Positions 26,444 to 35,341 of a DNA stretch of 64,000 nt are shown piece by piece. How positions within the stretch are numbered: the first letter of the stretch is position 1; each line of letters begins with the position of its first letter. The DNA is from an uncultured Acetobacteraceae bacterium (GTDB lineage: Bacteria; Pseudomonadota; Alphaproteobacteria; Acetobacterales; Acetobacteraceae), in NCBI GenBank assembly GCA_903918315.1, contig CAIXEA010000231.1:1-64000 (forward strand), read 5' to 3'. The translations under genes and the position numbers were made by a program. The notes under the pieces were generated by a model, which was not told the DNA's origin, searched no databases, and saw only the letters and a program-made list of their open reading frames with translations.

Positions 26444-27289
26444 TCATATCGGAACCGAGCCGCCCATGGTCGTACGGTGCATCAGTCGCCGTAAAGGCAT
26501 GTCATAGTCCTGGATCGCACGATGTTGGACCATGCAGTTGTCCCACATCAATACATCACCGACCCGCCATTGATGCCGGTAAATAAAGGCTGGCTTCACG
26601 ATATGATCTGACAGGGCGGCGATCAGAATATCGGCTTCCGCCGGCTCCAGTCCTTCGATGGATGTGCAATCATCGCGCATCACATAGAGGCATTTTCGTC
26701 CCGTGTGCGGGTGGGTTCGGACAATCGGATGCCGTACGGGGGGATTGCGATCGATTTCTGACTGTTTCGGTGGAAATGCCCGTTTGCGACCCTTGAAGTC
26801 GAACACCGCTGTTCGATTTTCGATGTGCGACCGAAGGCTCTCTGGCAAGGCATCCCAGGCCGCGGCGGCACTGGCAAATTCGGTATCACCAAGGCTTAAT
26901 CCTGAAAGATCTGGCACCTCAAGCGCGTACAGCATCGTGCCCCGAGGCGGGCGGGCGGTGTAGCACATGTCGCTGTGCCAGTTCTCGCCCGCTCGTTTGA
27001 TGCCGATCGGTGCGCCATTTTCTGTGATATTCGATACGACAACGATTTCGGGGCTGCCGGTCACGCTCCAGCGTTCGCTGAAAATATTGTATTCGATTTC
27101 GCCAAACCGGCGGGTGAAGGCAACCTGCTGAGGCGGGGTGATCTGTTGATCGCGGAAGAAGATGACACCGTGCTGATTATACGCATCGTCAATCGCCGCG
27201 AAGGTCGTATCGTCCATGGGGGACGCCAAATCGACCCCACGGATCTCCGCGCCCAAAACGGCACCGGTCGGAATGATTTCCATTGCCAC
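26444..27289 (-). CDS. TauD/TfdA-family Fe(II)/2-oxoglutarate dioxygenase
   Basis: A 281-residue non-haem iron oxygenase. The iron triad is His105 and Asp107 in NWHSDMCY and His256 in [11 protein letters not shown]; Arg272 in L-R-R-L-M-H-R-T would bind 2-oxoglutarate. The preferred start is GTG at 27289, with GGAGG eight bases upstream; an in-frame ATG lies two codons later. It follows the GMC oxidoreductase by 19 bases on the same strand, so both may degrade one substrate. The substrate is not evident. Confidence 0.92.
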   Translation of the reverse strand: MAMEIIPTGAVLGAEIRGVDLASPMDDTTFAAIDDAYNQHGVIFFRDQQITPPQQVAFTRRFGEIEYNIFSERWSVTGSPEIVVVSNITENGAPIGIKRAGENWHSDMCYTARPPRGTMLYALEVPDLSGLSLGDTEFASAAAAWDALPESLRSHIENRTAVFDFKGRKRAFPPKQSEIDRNPPVRHPIVRTHPHTGRKCLYVMRDDCTSIEGLEPAEADILIAALSDHIVKPAFIYRHQWRVGDVLMWDNCMVQHRAIQDYDMPLRRLMHRTTMGGSVPI

Positions 27290-27308
27290 GGTCGTGTCCT
27301 CCCCAGGT

Positions 27309-28922
27309 TTATGCGGCGTTGGCCAGAGGCGCCCGCCCCCGGATCATGTCGGAGGCCTTTTCCGCGATCATGATCGTTGGCGCATTGGTGTTCCCAGATG
27401 CGACCGTCGGCATGATGGAGGCATCAACCACCCGAATACCGTCCAGGCCGTGGACCCGGAGTTCCGCATCCACCACCGCCATCGCGTCCGGCCCCATCTT
27501 GCAGGTGCTGGTCTGGTGGAAGGTTGTACCACCCGTGCGGCGGGCATAATCCAGCAGTTCGTCGTCCGATTGCACCTGCGGTCCAGGCAAATACTCAGAT
27601 TCGATGAAGCGGCGCAGATGATCTGTCTCCAGGAATGTCCGGCACAGACGTAGGCTGTCGATGATCGTGCGCTGGTCATTGTCCGCCGACAGGTAATTGG
27701 GAAACATCGCCGGCGTATCCCGAGGATCCGCGCTGCGCAGCTTTAATTCCCCCCGGCTATCCGGGCGCAGTTGGTAGCCGATAAGCGTGAAGCCGGAAAA
27801 ATCGTGGAGCCCTTTGGCGGGATTGTCGGCACTGAAGGGAGAGAGGGTAAATTTCACGTCCGGCGTCGCGTATTCCGGCCGGGTGCGGGCGAACAGCGCA
27901 ACCGGGCCAACCCCCATGGTCAGGGGGCCTCGCCGGCGGAAGATGTAGTCCATCCCAACAGCGAGCTTGCGCAATGGATTTAACATCGTATCGTTCAACG
28001 TGATCGCCTGGTTGCAGCGCAATTTTACCGCACCCGAATAGTGGTCCTGAAGGCTTTGCCCCACGCCGGGCAGGGCATGCACCACCGGAATTCCATGCTC
28101 CCGCAGATGTTCGGCCGGACCGACGCCCGACAGCAGCAGGATATGGGGAGAGCCGATGGCGCCGCCGCACAGGATCACCTCCCGCCGGGCCCGGATAACC
28201 TTCTTCTGGCCGTTCTCTTCGAACGCGACCCCGACGGCGCGCTTGCCTTCGAAGACCACTCGCTCCGTCAAGGCGCGCGTGATGACCCGCAGGTTGGGGC
28301 GCTTCATCGCCGGCTTCAGATAGCCGACAGCGGTGGACCATCGCTTGCCGTTTTTGGTCGTGGTTTGCTGGTAGCCAACCCCTTCCTGGTCTTTGCCGTT
28401 GAAATCGTTGTTGCGGGGATAGCCGAGCTGCACCGCCGCCTCAACAAACGCGTCGCAGATGGGATGCGTATAGCGCACATCCGAGACCGCCAGCGGCCCA
28501 TCGGACCCATGCCAATCGTCGCTGCCGCGTTCCTGGCTTTCCGATCGCCGGAAATAGGGCAGCACGTCGGTGGACGACCAGCCGGGGTTCCCAAGTTGCC
28601 GCCAGTGATCGAAATCCTCATGCTGGCGGCGGATGTAGATCATGCCGTTGATCGACGACGATCCGCCCAGGACCTTGCCGCGCGGCCAATACATTTGGCG
28701 ACCGGTGCTGTCCGGTTCGGTATTGAACATCCAATTCACTTTGGGGTCCGCGAAGGTCTTGCCGAAGCCCAGCGGGACATGGATCCAGAAGTGGTTGTCG
28801 TTGCCACCCGCTTCCAGCAGCGCGACGGTGGTGGTTGGGTCCTCGGTCAGGCGCGCGGCCATCACGCAGCCCGCTGATCCTGCGCCGACGACGACGAAAT
28901 CGGCTTCCAAGGTCTCGGCCAT
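27309..28922 (-). CDS. GMC-family FAD oxidoreductase (choline dehydrogenase-like)
   Basis: A 537-residue flavoenzyme that oxidises an alcohol. The FAD-binding V-V-G-A-G-S-A-G is near residues 11-18. GMC signature 1 is [19 protein letters not shown], and signature 2 is [17 protein letters not shown]. Active-site His is in [10 protein letters not shown] and the partner position in [10 protein letters not shown]. It resembles choline dehydrogenase and polyethylene-glycol or alkanol dehydrogenases; the actual alcohol is unknown. It is first in an operon with the TauD-type oxygenase and divergent from the kinase operon. Confidence 0.92.
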   Translation of the reverse strand: MAETLEADFVVVGAGSAGCVMAARLTEDPTTTVALLEAGGNDNHFWIHVPLGFGKTFADPKVNWMFNTEPDSTGRQMYWPRGKVLGGSSSINGMIYIRRQHEDFDHWRQLGNPGWSSTDVLPYFRRSESQERGSDDWHGSDGPLAVSDVRYTHPICDAFVEAAVQLGYPRNNDFNGKDQEGVGYQQTTTKNGKRWSTAVGYLKPAMKRPNLRVITRALTERVVFEGKRAVGVAFEENGQKKVIRARREVILCGGAIGSPHILLLSGVGPAEHLREHGIPVVHALPGVGQSLQDHYSGAVKLRCNQAITLNDTMLNPLRKLAVGMDYIFRRRGPLTMGVGPVALFARTRPEYATPDVKFTLSPFSADNPAKGLHDFSGFTLIGYQLRPDSRGELKLRSADPRDTPAMFPNYLSADNDQRTIIDSLRLCRTFLETDHLRRFIESEYLPGPQVQSDDELLDYARRTGGTTFHQTSTCKMGPDAMAVVDAELRVHGLDGIRVVDASIMPTVASGNTNAPTIMIAEKASDMIRGRAPLANAA

Positions 28923-29005
28923 GGTGTTTCTTCCCCCGCTTTGCTCTTGGCTGTAGTCTGCGCGGCGGATGCGCCAACCTCAAGGGGCGCGGCAGCGGAA
29001 GCGGC

Positions 29006-30013
29006 ATGACCATCGAAATCCCACCACCCGAGATCCTCGCGGCGCTGCGCCGGATGCACCTGCTGACCGGCGCGTCCGCCCGCGGTGAGCGTCTGACGGG
29101 CGGCGTATCGTCCGACATCTGGCGCATCGATCTGCCCGCCGGGTCGGTGTGTATCAAACGCGCCTTGGCGAAGCTGAAGGTAGCGGCCGACTGGCGAGCG
29201 CCGGTGGAGCGCAACGTGTATGAGGCGCGGTGGATGCAACGGGCCGCCGCTGCCGTGCCGGGCGCCGCACCGACCTTGCTCGGCCAGGACAGCCAGTCCG
29301 GTGCATTGGCGATGGCCTTTCTGCCACCCGACGACCATCCGCTGTGGAAGGCGCAGTTGCGGGACGGCCAGGCGGACCCGGATTTCGCCGCTGCTGTCGC
29401 CACCACGCTGGTGCGCATCCATGCCGCTACCGCCTGCGCCCCGTCGGTAGCAGCCGATTTTCCCACCGATGCCATTTTCTTCGACATCAGGCTGGAGCCC
29501 TATTTGCTCGCAACCGCCCGCGCCCATCCGGCGCTGGCCCCGCGGCTGCACACGCTGGTGGCCACCACGCAGGCCAACAAGCGGGCCCTGGTGCATGGCG
29601 ATGTCAGCCCCAAGAACATCCTGCGAGGGCCCGTCGGTCCGGTGTTTCTGGACGCCGAATGCGCCTGGTGGGGGGATCCGGCCTTCGATCTCGCCTTTTG
29701 CCTCAATCACCTGCTGCTCAAATGCCTGTGGACCCCCGCCGCGACGGATGGCTTCTTCGCTTGTTTCGACGCCATGGCCGAAGCTTACCGAAGCCAAATT
29801 ACCTGGGAGGCGCCGGCAGACACCGAACGCCGGGCCGCGCATCTGCTGCCAGGCCTGTTCCTGGCCAGGGTGGATGGAAAATCCCCTGCCGAGTACATCA
29901 CCGATCCCGCCGACAAGGACCGGGTGCGCCGCGTGGCCACGGCCCTTCTCTCCACCCCACCCGACAGGCTTGACGCCATCCGTCAGGCCTGGACCCAGGA
30001 GCTACGCCCATGA
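29006..30013 (+). CDS. APH-fold small-molecule phosphotransferase
   Basis: A 335-residue kinase of the aminoglycoside-phosphotransferase/choline-kinase fold. It has the nucleotide-binding L-T-G-G-V-S-S-D-I-W and the Lys in VCIKRAL, the catalytic loop VHGDVSPKNIL, and the metal-binding LDAECAWWGDPAFDLAF. Genes of this fold phosphorylate sugars, amino alcohols or antibiotics; resistance is unlikely here. It overlaps the enolase-like gene by ATGA, so it probably supplies a phosphorylated substrate to that enzyme. A GGAAG ribosome site supports the ATG at 29006. Confidence 0.85.
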   Translation: MTIEIPPPEILAALRRMHLLTGASARGERLTGGVSSDIWRIDLPAGSVCIKRALAKLKVAADWRAPVERNVYEARWMQRAAAAVPGAAPTLLGQDSQSGALAMAFLPPDDHPLWKAQLRDGQADPDFAAAVATTLVRIHAATACAPSVAADFPTDAIFFDIRLEPYLLATARAHPALAPRLHTLVATTQANKRALVHGDVSPKNILRGPVGPVFLDAECAWWGDPAFDLAFCLNHLLLKCLWTPAATDGFFACFDAMAEAYRSQITWEAPADTERRAAHLLPGLFLARVDGKSPAEYITDPADKDRVRRVATALLSTPPDRLDAIRQAWTQELRP

Positions 30014-31296
30014 CCGATACCACCATCGCCTTCGTGCACGGGCGCCGCGTCTGGGATAGCCGTGGCCGCCCGACGGTGGAGGCCGATGTCATGCTTGAAA
30101 GCGGCGCTGTCGGCCGTGCCATCGCCCCCGCCGGTGCCTCCACCGGCTCGGGGGAGGCGGTGGATCTTCGCGACGGGGGGGCGGCTTTCGGCGGCTATGA
30201 CGTCACCGATGCCGTCGCCAACGTGAACAGTGAGATCGCTCGCGCCGTCATCGGCCTCGATGCCACCGACCAGGCGGCGCTGGACCGGGTGCTGATCGAC
30301 CTCGACGGCACGCCGAACAAATCCCGGCTCGGCGCCAATGCGGTGCTGTCGGTCTCGATGGCGGCGTTGCACGCGGCCGCGGCGGCGGCGCGCCAGCCGC
30401 TGTACCGCTATCTCGGCGGCGATGACGCCACCTTGATCCCTCTGCCGCAAATCCAGATTTTCGGCGGGGGCGCCCATGCCGGGCGCCGGGTGGACATCCA
30501 GGATTTCATGGTCATGTGCCCGGCCGCCGCCAATTTCGCCGAAGCCCTGGACTGGACCGCCGAAGTCTACCGCCATGCCGGCCTGCTGATGAAGGAAGCC
30601 GGCACCTTGCAAGGCGTCGCCGATGAGGGCGGCTGGTGGCCGGCCTTCGCCACCAATGAACAGGCCCTCGACACCCTCGTCCGCGCCATCGAACGCGCCG
30701 GCTTCCGCCCCGGGGAGCAAGTGGGCATCGCGCTCGACATCGCGTCCTCCGAATTCGGTCAGAACGGCCGCTACAAGCTGGCGCTGGAGGATCGAGAACT
30801 CGACACCGAAGCCATGATCAAACTGCTCACCGGTTGGATCGCGCGCTACCCGATCCTCTCGATCGAGGACCCCCTGGCGGAAGACGATGCCAAAGGATTC
30901 CGCGCCTTCACCGCCGCCGTCGGCGACCGGGTCCAGATCGTCGGTGACGATTTCCTGGTCAGCGACGCCGCCCGGGTCCGCCAGGCGTCCGCCGTCGGCA
31001 GTGCCAATTGCGTGCTGCTGAAGCCCAACCAGCGCGGCACCATCACTGAAACCCTCGACGCCTGGAACGCCGCCAAGGACTGCGGCTACGCGGCGATCGT
31101 CTCAGCCCGATCGGGGGAGACGGAGGATACAACCATCGTCCACCTGGCCGTCGGCTGGGGCGCCGGGCAGTTGAAAGTCGGAAGTTTCACACGCAGTGAG
31201 CGCATGGCGAAGTGGAACGAAACCTTGCGGGTTGAAGAGGCGCTGGGCGGACGCGCCCGCTACGCCGGCGGTGCTGTTCTGGGGCGCAGCCGATGA
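30010..31296 (+). CDS. Enolase paralogue with altered active site
   Basis: A 428-residue full-length enolase homologue. The metal ligands Asp243, Glu286 and Asp313 are present, as are Ser44, His156, Glu206, Lys338 and Lys389 of the enolase active site. However, the canonical Glu in Q-E-F-M is Asp165, and the His of S-H-R-S-G-E-T-E-D is Ala366. Such changes make ordinary 2-phosphoglycerate turnover doubtful. It is sandwiched, with ATGA overlaps, between a kinase and a 2-hydroxyacid dehydrogenase, suggesting dehydration of another phosphorylated acid. Calling it glycolytic eno would be unsafe. Confidence 0.88.
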   Translation: MTDTTIAFVHGRRVWDSRGRPTVEADVMLESGAVGRAIAPAGASTGSGEAVDLRDGGAAFGGYDVTDAVANVNSEIARAVIGLDATDQAALDRVLIDLDGTPNKSRLGANAVLSVSMAALHAAAAAARQPLYRYLGGDDATLIPLPQIQIFGGGAHAGRRVDIQDFMVMCPAAANFAEALDWTAEVYRHAGLLMKEAGTLQGVADEGGWWPAFATNEQALDTLVRAIERAGFRPGEQVGIALDIASSEFGQNGRYKLALEDRELDTEAMIKLLTGWIARYPILSIEDPLAEDDAKGFRAFTAAVGDRVQIVGDDFLVSDAARVRQASAVGSANCVLLKPNQRGTITETLDAWNAAKDCGYAAIVSARSGETEDTTIVHLAVGWGAGQLKVGSFTRSERMAKWNETLRVEEALGGRARYAGGAVLGRSR

Positions 31297-32228
31297 CCCG
31301 TGTCGTATTCCATTATGCCGCGGGGCCAGACCTCGAGGCAAGGCTGAAGGGCGTTCCCGGCCTGACGATCACGGTTTGCCCGGAAGACGACGACGCCCGA
31401 CTGATGCGCCTTTTGCCGGACTGCGATGTGCTCTGGCATGTGCTCAAACCCTGCACCGCCGCCATGATCGCCGCCGCGCCCCGCCTCAAGCTGATCCAGA
31501 AGATCGGCGTCGGCGTCAACACCATCGACCTGGCCGCCGCGCGGGCGCATGCGATCCCGGTCTGCAATCTGCCCGGCACCAATGCGCGGGCCGTGGCGGA
31601 ACTGGCGCTATCGATGATGCTGGCGGTCATGCGCCGCCTGCCCCGCTTCGACGCCGGGATGCGGCATGGCATCTGGAGCGACCCCGTTTTGCAGGATGGC
31701 ATTGGCGAACTGGGGGGACGCACGGTCGGACTCGTCGGCTATGGCGCCATTCCGCGTTTGCTCGCACCGGTCCTGGCGGCGATGGGATGCCATATCCTTT
31801 ATCATGCGCGTCATCCGGTCGCTGATGCCCTGGGTGAATACCGCTCGCTGGAGCAGCTGCTGACCGAGTCCGACGTCGTCAGTCTGCATATCCCGCAGAC
31901 CGAGCAGACCACACGCCTGATCGACGCCACCGCGCTCGGCCGCATGAAGCCCGGCGCGATCCTGATCAACACCGCGCGGGGCGGTCTCGTGGATCAGGAT
32001 GCGCTTGCCCAGGCTTTGCGGTCCGGTCATCTGGGTGGGGCCGGCCTTGATGTGTTTGCGGCCGAACCGCCGGATTTCAACGACCCGCTGTTTCAATTGC
32101 CCCATGTGGTGCTGGCGCCGCATATCGCCTGGCTCACGACCGGCACCTTCGACCGCAGCTTCGCGATCGCGGCGGAGAATGCCCGCCGGATCATGGCGCA
32201 TGAGGCGCTGTTGCATCTGGTGGCGTAG
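31293..32228 (+). CDS. D-isomer-specific 2-hydroxyacid dehydrogenase
   Basis: A 311-residue NAD(P)-dependent dehydrogenase of the phosphoglycerate/hydroxypyruvate reductase type. The Rossmann motif is GLVGYGAIPRLLAP (G-x-G-x-x-P). Catalytic Arg is in NTARGGLVDQDAL, Glu in GLDVFAAEPP and His in LAPHIAW. The substrate loop contains K-I-G-V-G-V-N-T-I-D. It completes a three-gene overlapping operon, where it may reduce or oxidise the 2-oxo/2-hydroxy acid linked to the enolase-like step. Confidence 0.9.
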   Translation: MTRVVFHYAAGPDLEARLKGVPGLTITVCPEDDDARLMRLLPDCDVLWHVLKPCTAAMIAAAPRLKLIQKIGVGVNTIDLAAARAHAIPVCNLPGTNARAVAELALSMMLAVMRRLPRFDAGMRHGIWSDPVLQDGIGELGGRTVGLVGYGAIPRLLAPVLAAMGCHILYHARHPVADALGEYRSLEQLLTESDVVSLHIPQTEQTTRLIDATALGRMKPGAILINTARGGLVDQDALAQALRSGHLGGAGLDVFAAEPPDFNDPLFQLPHVVLAPHIAWLTTGTFDRSFAIAAENARRIMAHEALLHLVA

Positions 32229-32364
32229 CGCGAACCTCGCGCTGACGTGATCGATTCCCCTGATCTGCTTAACTGTTTGTTAATCATGCAGACCATAGTC
32301 TTGCCGCATGGCCGCCACAGATGGGGGCATATCCTGTCTGCGTCCAACACCGCGGGATACGACC

Positions 32365-32559
32365 ATGACCGACACCGAATACAATCGGAAACTCGACGAA
32401 CTCGACCGCCTGCTGAACGACCCCGCGGTGCCTATGCAGCCGTCTCGCATCTGGGCGTTGATGGATGAAATCGCGGACCGGGGTGGCATGTCCGCTATGG
32501 GGGAGCCCGCTCGCGGCGCACCCACGGTCGCCACGCGTGGCGCCGGTTGGTTTGGATGA
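32365..32559 (+). CDS. Small conserved hypothetical protein
   Basis: A 64-residue acidic protein beginning MTDTEYNRKLDELDRLLNDP and continuing V-P-M-Q-P-S-R-I-W-A-L-M-D-E-I-A; the rest is low-complexity. The helical N-terminal half with the L-N-D-P-x-V-P-M pattern recurs, as I recall, in short alphaproteobacterial proteins of unknown role. The start is the ATG at 32365; an upstream in-frame ATG at 32308 gives an unconserved extension. It converges with tlyA, with no gap. Confidence 0.6.
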   Translation: MTDTEYNRKLDELDRLLNDPAVPMQPSRIWALMDEIADRGGMSAMGEPARGAPTVATRGAGWFG

Positions 32560-33294
32560 TCAGGCCCGCTCCGCGCCGATGAGGAATTCCTTATTGCCCT
32601 CCGGGCCGGTGATCGGGCTTTCCTTGATGCCGCGGACCTGCCAGCCGGGGAGCCCGGACCACCAGTCCTGGATCCGCGCGCAAACCGCGGCATGAATGGC
32701 CGGGTCGCGTACCACGCCTTTGGCGCCGACATCGGCCGGGGACGCTTCGAACTGCGGTTTGATCAGGGTGATGGCCCAGGCGCCGGGCCGGCACAGCGCG
32801 AGTGGTGCCGGCAGCACGGTCGCCAGGCCGATGAAGCTGGCATCGCAGACCAGCGCCTCGATCGGATCCGCGATGAGCGCGGGGGTCAGATGGCGCGCAT
32901 TGGTCTTCTCATAGACCACCACCCGGGGATCGGTGCGCAGCTTCCAGGCGATCTGGCCGTGCCCGACGTCCACGGCGTGAACCTTCGTCGCACCATGGCT
33001 CAGCAGCACGTCGGTAAATCCACCGGTCGAGGCGCCGATATCCAGGCACACCCGCCCCTGGGCTGAAAAGCCAAAATGCCGGAGACCGTGGTCCAGTTTC
33101 AAACCGCCGCGGCTGACCCAGGGATGGTCCTGGCCTTTGACCGTCAGTGGCACGTCCTCGGCCATCGGGGTGCCGGGTTTCTCGACCCGCCGATCACCGG
33201 AGTAGATTTTACCGGCGATGATGAGGGCTTGGGCGCGGGCCAGGGATTCCACCAGGCCGCGATCCACCAGGAGCTTGTCGACGCGTTGTTTCAT
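32560..33294 (-). CDS. tlyA: TlyA-family 2'-O-ribose rRNA methyltransferase
   Basis: A 244-residue protein with an N-terminal S4 RNA-binding domain (RVDKLLVDRGLVESLARAQ, about residues 4-60) and an FtsJ-like methyltransferase domain. The SAM site is CLDIGASTGGFTDVLL; VDVGHGQIAW and L-I-K-P-Q-F-E provide further conserved residues. TlyA methylates 16S and/or 23S rRNA riboses; older names call it haemolysin A. It is the last gene of a leftward group, 71 bases from xseB. Confidence 0.93.
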   Translation of the reverse strand: MKQRVDKLLVDRGLVESLARAQALIIAGKIYSGDRRVEKPGTPMAEDVPLTVKGQDHPWVSRGGLKLDHGLRHFGFSAQGRVCLDIGASTGGFTDVLLSHGATKVHAVDVGHGQIAWKLRTDPRVVVYEKTNARHLTPALIADPIEALVCDASFIGLATVLPAPLALCRPGAWAITLIKPQFEASPADVGAKGVVRDPAIHAAVCARIQDWWSGLPGWQVRGIKESPITGPEGNKEFLIGAERA

Positions 33295-33301
33295 CGTGCC
33301 C

Positions 33302-33360
33302 GCGGCGCGTTGGGTTTCGTCACGGCCTGCGGCGCGTTAGGTTTCGTCATGGCCTGCGGC
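33302..33360 (+). repeat. 27-bp tandem duplication between xseB and tlyA
   Basis: The unit gcggcgcgttgggtttcgtc plus acggcct (33302-33328) is repeated at 33329-33355 with two changes, and a few bases of a third copy follow. It fills most of the 71-base gap between xseB and tlyA. Confidence 0.75.
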
Positions 33361-33365
33361 GGGTG

Positions 33366-33605
33366 CTATTCCAGCGGCCGGGTCGACAGGGAGCCGTCGG
33401 CATTCTGCACGATGGCCGCAACGCGGGTCTCGGCTTCCGTCAGCTTGGTCTCGCAATGCCGGCGCAGGGCGGCGCCGCGCTCATAGGCGTTGATGGCGTC
33501 CTCGAGCTTCTGCTGGCCGGTCTCCAGGCCGCGTACAATCTGTTCGAGTTCGGCCAGGGCCTCCTCGAACGACAGGCTGCTTACGTCCCGTTTGGTATCT
33601 GACAT
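33366..33605 (-). CDS. xseB: Exodeoxyribonuclease VII small subunit
   Basis: A 79-residue helical protein with the family core LSFEEALAELEQIVRGLETG, then K-L-E-D-A-I-N-A-Y-E-R-G and L-R-R-H-C-E-T-K-L-T-E-A-E. It associates with XseA to form exonuclease VII, which degrades single-stranded DNA to oligonucleotides. XseA is not in this window. The ATG at 33605 is 9 bases after the upstream hydrolase gene, so the two share a transcript. Confidence 0.93.
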   Translation of the reverse strand: MSDTKRDVSSLSFEEALAELEQIVRGLETGQQKLEDAINAYERGAALRRHCETKLTEAETRVAAIVQNADGSLSTRPLE

Positions 33606-33614
33606 GGTGTATCC

Positions 33615-34547
33615 TCAGGCCCGCATCAGGCTGCGCACATGCGCGGCGGCGGAGGCCGCGAGCGCGTTCAGGTCGTAGCCGCCTTCCAGCAGCGACGCCA
33701 CCCGGCCACCACAGTGACGATCCGCGACGGCCACGAGGCGATCGGTGAGCCAGGCGTAGTCTTCGGTTTCGACCCGCAGCTGGGCCAGGGGATCATCGCG
33801 ATGGGCATCGAAACCGGCGGAGATGATCAGCAGTTCCGGCGCGAACGCGTCCAAAGCGGGGATGATGATATCCCCCCAGGCGGCGCGGAAGGCGGCGCTG
33901 CCGTCGCCAGCGCGCAGCGGGGTGTTGACGATGTTATGGGCGACCCCGTGTTCCGAGGCGCTGCCGGTGCCGGGGTAGCAGGGGTGCTGGTGCGATGAGG
34001 CGTAGAACAGCCCCGGATCGGACTCGAACACCGCCTGGGTGCCGTTGCCGTGATGCACGTCGAAATCCACCACCGCCACGCGTTGCAGACCCCAGCGGAT
34101 GCGGGCATGCATGGCGGCAACGGCGGCGTTGCTGAAGAAGCAGAACCCCATCGGGCGTTCCGGTTCGGCATGGTGTCCGGGCGGGCGCACGGCGGCGAAG
34201 GCGGTGCGCGCCCACCCCTCCATCACCGCGTCGACGGCCATGACCGCCCCGCCGGCAGCGCGTAAGGCCGCCTCGGCGCTGCCTTCGCCCATCGAGGTAT
34301 CCCCATCCAGCGGCACCAGCTCACCGATATTCGGGCGGATGGCGATGATGCCTTCGACGTAGTGCAGCGGATGCACCCGGGTGAGTTGCTCGATCGTCGC
34401 CTCCGGCGCCTGTTCGCGCAGCAGTGGGGCGAATTCCTCCGCCTCCAGCGCGCTCAGCACGACGCGCAGGCGATCCGGGCATTCCGGGTGATAAGGCCCC
34501 ATGTCGTGATCGAGGCACGCGGTATGGGTGATGAGGGCAGTGGTCAC
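33615..34547 (-). CDS. Histone-deacetylase-like zinc amidohydrolase
   Basis: A 310-residue arginase/deacetylase-fold enzyme. It has RPPGHHAEPERPMGFCFFSN with the catalytic His pair, the zinc ligands Asp and His in VDFDVHHGNGTQAVF, and the third Asp in SAGFDAHRDDPLA; EGGYD closes the site. Bacterial members deacetylate polyamines or acetylated small molecules. A GTG start at 34547 follows AAGGA at good spacing. It lies between tusA and xseB in one direction; the HDAC-xseB pairing is common in alphaproteobacteria. Confidence 0.92.
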   Translation of the reverse strand: MTTALITHTACLDHDMGPYHPECPDRLRVVLSALEAEEFAPLLREQAPEATIEQLTRVHPLHYVEGIIAIRPNIGELVPLDGDTSMGEGSAEAALRAAGGAVMAVDAVMEGWARTAFAAVRPPGHHAEPERPMGFCFFSNAAVAAMHARIRWGLQRVAVVDFDVHHGNGTQAVFESDPGLFYASSHQHPCYPGTGSASEHGVAHNIVNTPLRAGDGSAAFRAAWGDIIIPALDAFAPELLIISAGFDAHRDDPLAQLRVETEDYAWLTDRLVAVADRHCGGRVASLLEGGYDLNALAASAAAHVRSLMRA

Positions 34548-34570
34548 TGGCTCAGTCCTTCGGATCGCGC

Positions 34571-34870
34571 TTACGCGTTCGTCTCATCGCGCGCTTTCGC
34601 ACTTCTTTCTCCGCGCGCTTGGGCGCCCTGCTCTCCGCGCGCTTGCGCGCGACATCGAATGACGAAGCTGAATACGCCGGCTTCCTCACTACAGGCCAGC
34701 AGGTCATGGCCTGTTTCCCGGCAATATGCCTGAAAATCCGCCACGGCGGCGCGATCGGTGGCCAGCACGCGCAGGCGCTCACCCGGTGCCATCGACCGGA
34801 GGCTGCGATTGGCCCGCAGCACCGGCAAGGGGCAGGCCATTCCTTTGACGTCCAACAAGGTCTCACTCAT
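34571..34870 (-). CDS. TusA-family sulfur carrier with extended basic tail
   Basis: A 99-residue protein. The TusA/SirA fold covers residues 1-72, with the sulfur-carrying cysteine in KGMACPLPVL and a later TDRAAVADFQAYC. TusA-like proteins relay sulfur to tRNA thiolation, molybdenum cofactor or other targets. A typical member ends near residue 75-80; this one adds a tail with repeated A-Q-A-R-G-E and A-K-A-R-D-E units. The preferred ATG at 34870 has AGGA upstream; an ATG three codons earlier is possible. Confidence 0.85.
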   Translation of the reverse strand: MSETLLDVKGMACPLPVLRANRSLRSMAPGERLRVLATDRAAVADFQAYCRETGHDLLACSEEAGVFSFVIRCRAQARGEQGAQARGERSAKARDETNA

Positions 34871-35341
34871 GGCGCGCATCCTGATCGGGCGGAGCCCGTT
34901 GGGCAAGGTGGGGCGTGCCGGGTTCCCATGCGCGGCCGCACTGGCCGTCTTGGACGGCGGTCTCACGTTGCATGGGGTTCTTGCGTCGGCGGACGGGCCT
35001 GATCTGGATGCGCACCCGCGACCCTCGGTCGACTCGCAGCCGCGACCCTCGGTCGACGCCCGGGGCCGCATCCAAACCATGCGCCGGACCCGATCGCCCG
35101 CTCGCTCACGGTGTATGGGGTTCTTGTGGCGCGGAAACGTGGGCAGCCCGCCATGGCCGACCGGGGTGCGGGGGAGGGGCGGTTGGGATGGGGTTGGTTG
35201 CTGGTGCGCATGGCTGGCAGCTAAGGCAATGACCGCCCCGCGCCAACCGGAATGTCGGTCGGGGCGGGCGCCGGCGGATATTGCCAGGCGTGCCGCTTTG
35301 GCCCGAGACTCCCGGGCTCCATCAAACGCGAGGCAACGGTC
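34871..35341. other. Gene-less 470-base region with repeat words
   Basis: No credible gene is seen on either strand. It contains a duplicated 17-base word, cgcgaccctcggtcgac, at 35017-35033 and 35041-35057. It also holds two copies, at about 34970 and 35108, of a word around atggggttcttg; the second, with ctcacggtgtatggggtt, is the reverse complement of the aaccccatacaccgtgag word in the tandem repeat at the left end of the window. The region separates the tusA operon from the divergent VOC gene and must hold their promoters, none of which is clear. Confidence 0.65.
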
